Assembly (NCBI GenBank): GCA_003563375.1
Contig: PWSB01000240.1
Span: 1 to 7,806 of the forward strand
From: Actinomycetota bacterium
GTDB taxonomy: Bacteria > Actinomycetota > Humimicrobiia > Humimicrobiales > Humimicrobiaceae
Direction of reading: 5' to 3'
DNA: 7,806 bases
In this document: positions 5,843 to 7,806 of the stretch, piece by piece
How positions within the stretch are numbered: position 1 is the first letter of the stretch
How the letters are laid out: each line of letters opens with the position of its first letter
Notes under the pieces: model-generated
What the model saw: the letters and a program-made list of their open reading frames with translations, nothing else
What the model was told of the DNA's origin: nothing
Database searches by the model: none
Made by a program: the position numbers and the translations under genes

Positions 5843-6184
5843 TCAATGGTGGATACCCCAAACTTTATTTAATTCGATTAAAAAACCTACTCCCATGCCA
5901 GGCTGGTTTAAATCTGCAGAGTTCTTTATACTGTCTATTACCTTTTCAGTTTTACCTCTATCCACAATTATAAAAATAATTTCTTTTTCGGGCTCAACAG
6001 GGATACCTAATATGGTGGATTTCTCATGTACCCCGATTCCCCGCCCGAATATAATAGTCCCCCCTTCTGCACCAACTTTTTTTGCTGATTCCATTATTTC
6101 CTCTGAAAAATATTTTTTTACGATCACCACAATTAAATCATGCTTATCATTTAAAAACTTATTTGATATATTCTTCTCTTCCAA
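5843..6184 (-). CDS. Divergent P-II-like signalling protein
   Basis: This 113-aa protein is of P-II size and fold pattern: a strand HDLIVVIVKKYF (15-26), a helix EEIMESAKKVGA (28-39), then GGTIIFGRG (41-49), EPEKEIIFIIVD (64-75) and helix KTEKVIDSIKN (78-88). P-II proteins are trimeric sensors of 2-oxoglutarate and adenylates that bind target enzymes or transporters. The T-loop region here (about 50-65) is a few residues shorter than in GlnB/GlnK and lacks the YRG tyrosine. The B-loop is NQPGMGVGFLI (93-103) instead of the usual GKIGDGK, so effector and targets may differ. The start is TTG at 6184. The frame closes just upstream with TAA, there is no upstream ATG, and AAAAAGGGGG precedes the TTG as a ribosome binding site. 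An internal ATG at residue 31 would remove the first strand. No glnA or amtB is nearby. Confidence 0.8.
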   Translation of the reverse strand: MEEKNISNKFLNDKHDLIVVIVKKYFSEEIMESAKKVGAEGGTIIFGRGIGVHEKSTILGIPVEPEKEIIFIIVDRGKTEKVIDSIKNSADLNQPGMGVGFLIELNKVWGIHH

Positions 6185-6187
6185 GAG

Positions 6188-6198
6188 GCCCCCTTTTT
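6188..6198 (-). promoter_or_regulatory. Ribosome binding site supporting the TTG start
   Basis: On the minus strand AAAAAGGGGGC lies just before the TTG start of the P-II-like gene, with the G-run ending about five bases upstream. An in-frame TAA at 6197-6199 rules out a longer protein, so this site and the TTG together define the start. Confidence 0.5.
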
Positions 6199-6199
6199 A

Positions 6200-6268
6200 A
6201 AGTTTAATTAAAATAAGTTCATTAGCCGAAAATTGGCTATTAAAAACGTATATTAAACTTATTTAATT
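6200..6268. repeat. Alternative nested inverted repeats upstream of the P-II-like gene
   Basis: Two overlapping inverted repeats share their arms. AAGTTTAAT (6200-6208) is perfectly complementary to ATTAAACTT (6252-6260). AATTAAAATAAGTT (6206-6219) pairs with AACTTATTTAATT (6256-6268) with one bulge. Only one can form at a time. A small hairpin TAGCC/GGCTA (6223-6227/6235-6239) lies inside both. The region would be the 5' leader or promoter of the P-II-like gene. AT-richness makes chance pairing more likely than usual. Confidence 0.4.
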
Positions 6269-6366
6269 TTCACATAAAAAACCGTGGTTGTTAAACCAGA
6301 GAAAATCATGAGTAAGTCTGTCTCTTCATTAAATACTTGTAAATGATAAAACTTCGGGCAATAAAA

Positions 6367-6395
6367 TTGATATTTTGGCAGCTCGATGCTAAAAT
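6367..6395 (+). promoter_or_regulatory. Sigma-A-type promoter of the Ig-like protein gene
   Basis: TTGATA (6367-6372) and TAAAAT (6390-6395) are separated by exactly 17 bases and match the -35 and -10 consensus at five of six positions each. Transcription would begin near 6402, giving a leader of about 34 bases before the ATG at 6436. This is the best promoter in the window. Confidence 0.6.
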
Positions 6396-6412
6396 TTTCC
6401 CATTGGGAAAAT
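6394..6412. promoter_or_regulatory. 19-bp perfect palindrome over the expected transcription start (operator candidate)
   Basis: ATTTTCCCATTGGGAAAAT is a perfect inverted repeat with 9-bp arms around one central base (6403). It begins inside the -10 box and is centred on the expected start of transcription, the typical place for a repressor operator. The binding protein is not identifiable. As RNA, the same arms could form a short hairpin at the extreme 5' end of the transcript. Confidence 0.5.
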
Positions 6413-6424
6413 AAATAAATAAAT
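6409..6424 (+). repeat. AAAT tetranucleotide repeat in the 5' leader
   Basis: Four tandem AAAT-type units run from the end of the palindrome to near the start codon of the Ig-like protein gene. They occupy the place where a ribosome binding site should be. Slippage here could change leader length, but there is no direct sign of that. Confidence 0.5.
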
Positions 6425-6435
6425 ACTATTTTAAA

Positions 6436-7014
6436 ATGAAAAGAAAATTTGTTACAGTGCTGCTCACCATTATCATAATATTTCTAATACTTGTCGTAGT
6501 CTATGAGACCAATGTCTCCGATTCAGGAAAAGAAACCATAATAGCTGAAAATGAAGAGGCTGTTCCAGTAGAAGAGATAGTCGAACCCGAGACTGGCCAG
6601 GAAGATATGGAGGCAGTAGAAGAGGTTGTAAATCACGATAGAGAGAGCGCATCCTCTGTCACCAATAAACCTGGTGGATCCGGAGCTTCAAGCAGCCAAA
6701 GGGAGGTCATAGTACCTGAGACATTTGAGACCGAAGAGGAGGAAGCTGAAGAAAATCCTACCCTTCGTTTAAGGATTTATGAAGGTCCAGTAGTTATACC
6801 TGATCAAAATATGTGTTACTACAGGGTAGAAGCTATTGCAAGCGGAGACCCCTATCCGGCGATTCAATTCAGCAAGGATGACAGCCATGGGGCTTGGGGG
6901 AGGAACCGGACACAGGTAAACTTAAGTGCCGGAGAAAGCTATAATCTTGTGGTAACGGCAGCAAATTCTGAAGGGACAGTGACAAGAAGCATAAATCTTT
7001 CCTGGCCCCAATAA
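6436..7014 (+). CDS. Membrane-anchored protein with acidic linker and Ig-like C-terminal domain
   Basis: This 192-aa protein of unknown function has a short basic N-terminus (MKRK) and one hydrophobic segment at about 5-23 (FVTVLLTIIIIFLILVVVY), acting as a signal anchor; no lipobox or clear cleavage site follows. Residues 27-107 are a low-complexity, Glu-rich linker with a Gly/Ser patch around 79-87. Residues 108-192 look like one beta-sandwich, Ig- or PKD-like domain: LRLRIYEGPVVIP, YYRVEAIASGDPYP, QVNLSAGESYNLVVTAANSEG and TRSINLSW. The order 'asGdPyPaIqFsKD ... L.aGesYnlvVTAaNseG' is the usual Ig-fold pattern and suggests binding to another surface molecule (inference). There is a single cysteine, C127, so no internal disulfide. 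No Shine-Dalgarno sequence is seen before the ATG, although the promoter is good. It is divergent from the P-II-like gene. Confidence 0.78.
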   Translation: MKRKFVTVLLTIIIIFLILVVVYETNVSDSGKETIIAENEEAVPVEEIVEPETGQEDMEAVEEVVNHDRESASSVTNKPGGSGASSSQREVIVPETFETEEEEAEENPTLRLRIYEGPVVIPDQNMCYYRVEAIASGDPYPAIQFSKDDSHGAWGRNRTQVNLSAGESYNLVVTAANSEGTVTRSINLSWPQ

Positions 7015-7134
7015 GATATGATCAAATAGCCCTGCATGTAAAACTAAATTATTATCTCAGGCTAGGCTTACTGGGGATATAGGATTAATGCTGATAGTTG
7101 GAATTGAATTTTTAAAGAGACTGTCCCGCCGAAG

Positions 7135-7665
7135 TCATTCGTAAGATTCAACCAGGTTTTTATAATTTTCGTGGATCAGCTTCTTGTCAAATTCCCAGAA
7201 CTCGTTTAACATGTCCTCTTGTTCTTCTTTGGTAAAGTAAGACATGCTAGGGATAAAAAAGTCGTTATCCTCTTTCCTTATATGCTGCGGATAAAATGTT
7301 ACCAGCTTTTCGAGCTGGCCCAGTATGGTCTTTATGTTGGCCTTTTCTCCATTTATATATTTATTTTTAGCTTCGGATAAGATCGCTGTATTCTCTCTTG
7401 CATAAACATGTTCTTTTATAAGCTCATCCAATATTTTTTTATGGGCCTGTGACAGGTCTTTAATTTTGAGTTCCCTAAAAAGGATGTCTTCCTCTTTACC
7501 ATGATGGCATCTGTCTGCATAAGTCCTGATAAAATCTATTGCCTGGTCTAAAAAAGTTATGTTTACTCTACCTTTTTTATTTATGGTTTCAAATTCTGAA
7601 TCCAGTAAGCTTATCATCCTTTCAATTAACCTGTGCTCTGTCATCAAAGGTCCTGCAGGCAGCAT
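7135..7665 (-). CDS. Hemerythrin HHE domain protein
   Basis: This 176-aa cytoplasmic, all-helical protein carries the hemerythrin-like di-iron pattern: H11 in MTEHRLIERM, H54/H55 and E58/E59 in ADRCHHGKEEDILF, H86 in IKEHVYAREN, and H128 with E132 in YPQHIRKEDNDFF. Such single-domain proteins bind oxygen, nitric oxide or iron, and in anaerobes are usually linked to oxygen or nitrosative defence (family knowledge). The N-terminal MLPAGPLMTEHRLIERM is typical of the subgroup, supporting this start. So does the strong ribosome binding site GGGAGGT at 7674-7680, eight bases before the ATG. C53 next to the histidine pair is usual in this subgroup. The gene is convergent with the Ig-like protein gene and has its own promoter upstream. 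Confidence 0.92.
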   Translation of the reverse strand: MLPAGPLMTEHRLIERMISLLDSEFETINKKGRVNITFLDQAIDFIRTYADRCHHGKEEDILFRELKIKDLSQAHKKILDELIKEHVYARENTAILSEAKNKYINGEKANIKTILGQLEKLVTFYPQHIRKEDNDFFIPSMSYFTKEEQEDMLNEFWEFDKKLIHENYKNLVESYE

Positions 7666-7755
7666 AACCTAATACCTCCCAATTTATCTAACAACCCTGA
7701 CCAGTTCCCTATTCCATATATCCGGCTGGCCATCTATTTACAATGCTCTCTCTTC

Positions 7756-7784
7756 ATTCTATCTCTGGCTACATTTCTTCTCAA
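7756..7784 (-). promoter_or_regulatory. Sigma-A-type promoter of the hemerythrin gene
   Basis: On the minus strand TTGAGA (7784-7779) and TAGAAT (7761-7756) are separated by exactly 17 bases. Transcription would begin near 7749 and give a leader of about 84 bases. No metal-responsive or redox operator is recognised in it; short inverted pieces CCAG/CTGG and GGCTGGCC occur in the leader. Confidence 0.45.
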
Positions 7785-7806
7785 TAAGACAAAAATTAAA
7801 AAACAA

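Noticed and set aside
5802..6200. 132-aa plus-strand frame over the P-II-like gene
   Set aside because: It is antisense to a recognisable P-II fold and has no ribosome binding site or family resemblance.
6313..6351. 12-codon plus-strand frame starting ATGAGTAAG
   Set aside because: It lies upstream of the predicted promoter of the next gene and is too short to support; no conserved feature is visible.
7015..7134. Terminator between the Ig-like and hemerythrin genes
   Set aside because: Possible pairings (TAGCCTG/CAGGCTA with a 23-base loop; GACT/AGTC) are weak and lack a proper T-tract.

Overview
This AT-rich window looks like the chromosome of an anaerobic, probably Firmicutes-like or uncultured anaerobic bacterium. 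That reading rests on an oxygen-sensitive iron-sulfur activase cluster of the 2-hydroxyacyl-CoA dehydratase type, bacterial lipoprotein and Shine-Dalgarno signals, and a hemerythrin-domain protein. UGA serves as an ordinary stop at the ends of several genes. No mobile element, CRISPR array, tRNA or rRNA is visible. The taxonomic reading is an inference.

Left half (276-3291, + strand): three consecutive genes encode the split parts of a large redox 'activase' system: a DUF2229-type CoA-enzyme-activase protein, a second activase-related protein with a three-cysteine pattern, and a BadF/BadG/BcrA/BcrD ATPase with a four-cysteine tail. In many anaerobes equivalent domains are fused into one very large protein. 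No recognisable dehydratase subunit is next to them, so the electron acceptor is unknown.

Middle (3292-4703): a convergent spacer holds a nested, long-range inverted-repeat structure (3321-3450) that could fold as a structured RNA. It is followed by a minus-strand lipoprotein gene with a duplicated C-terminal domain, preceded by two identical TTTTCGAAAT boxes exactly 20 bp apart. A 410-bp spacer with a short direct repeat and a weak terminator follows.

Right half (4704-7806): the minus strand carries a ZIP-family metal transporter and, upstream of it, a divergent P-II-like protein that starts with TTG. Eighteen bases after the P-II stop lies a 44-codon reading frame that has not been reported by length-filtered ORF calling. 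The P-II gene is divergent from a plus-strand gene for a membrane-anchored protein with an acidic linker and an Ig-like tail. That gene has a clear sigma-A-type promoter with a 19-bp palindrome placed over the expected transcription start. The window ends with a minus-strand hemerythrin-domain protein and its own promoter.

Apart from the activase triad, the genes appear to be separate transcription units for metal, oxygen/iron and nitrogen or carbon-status housekeeping. The most novel material is in the small and non-coding items: the 44-aa frame, the 130-nt structure and the operator-like palindromes.
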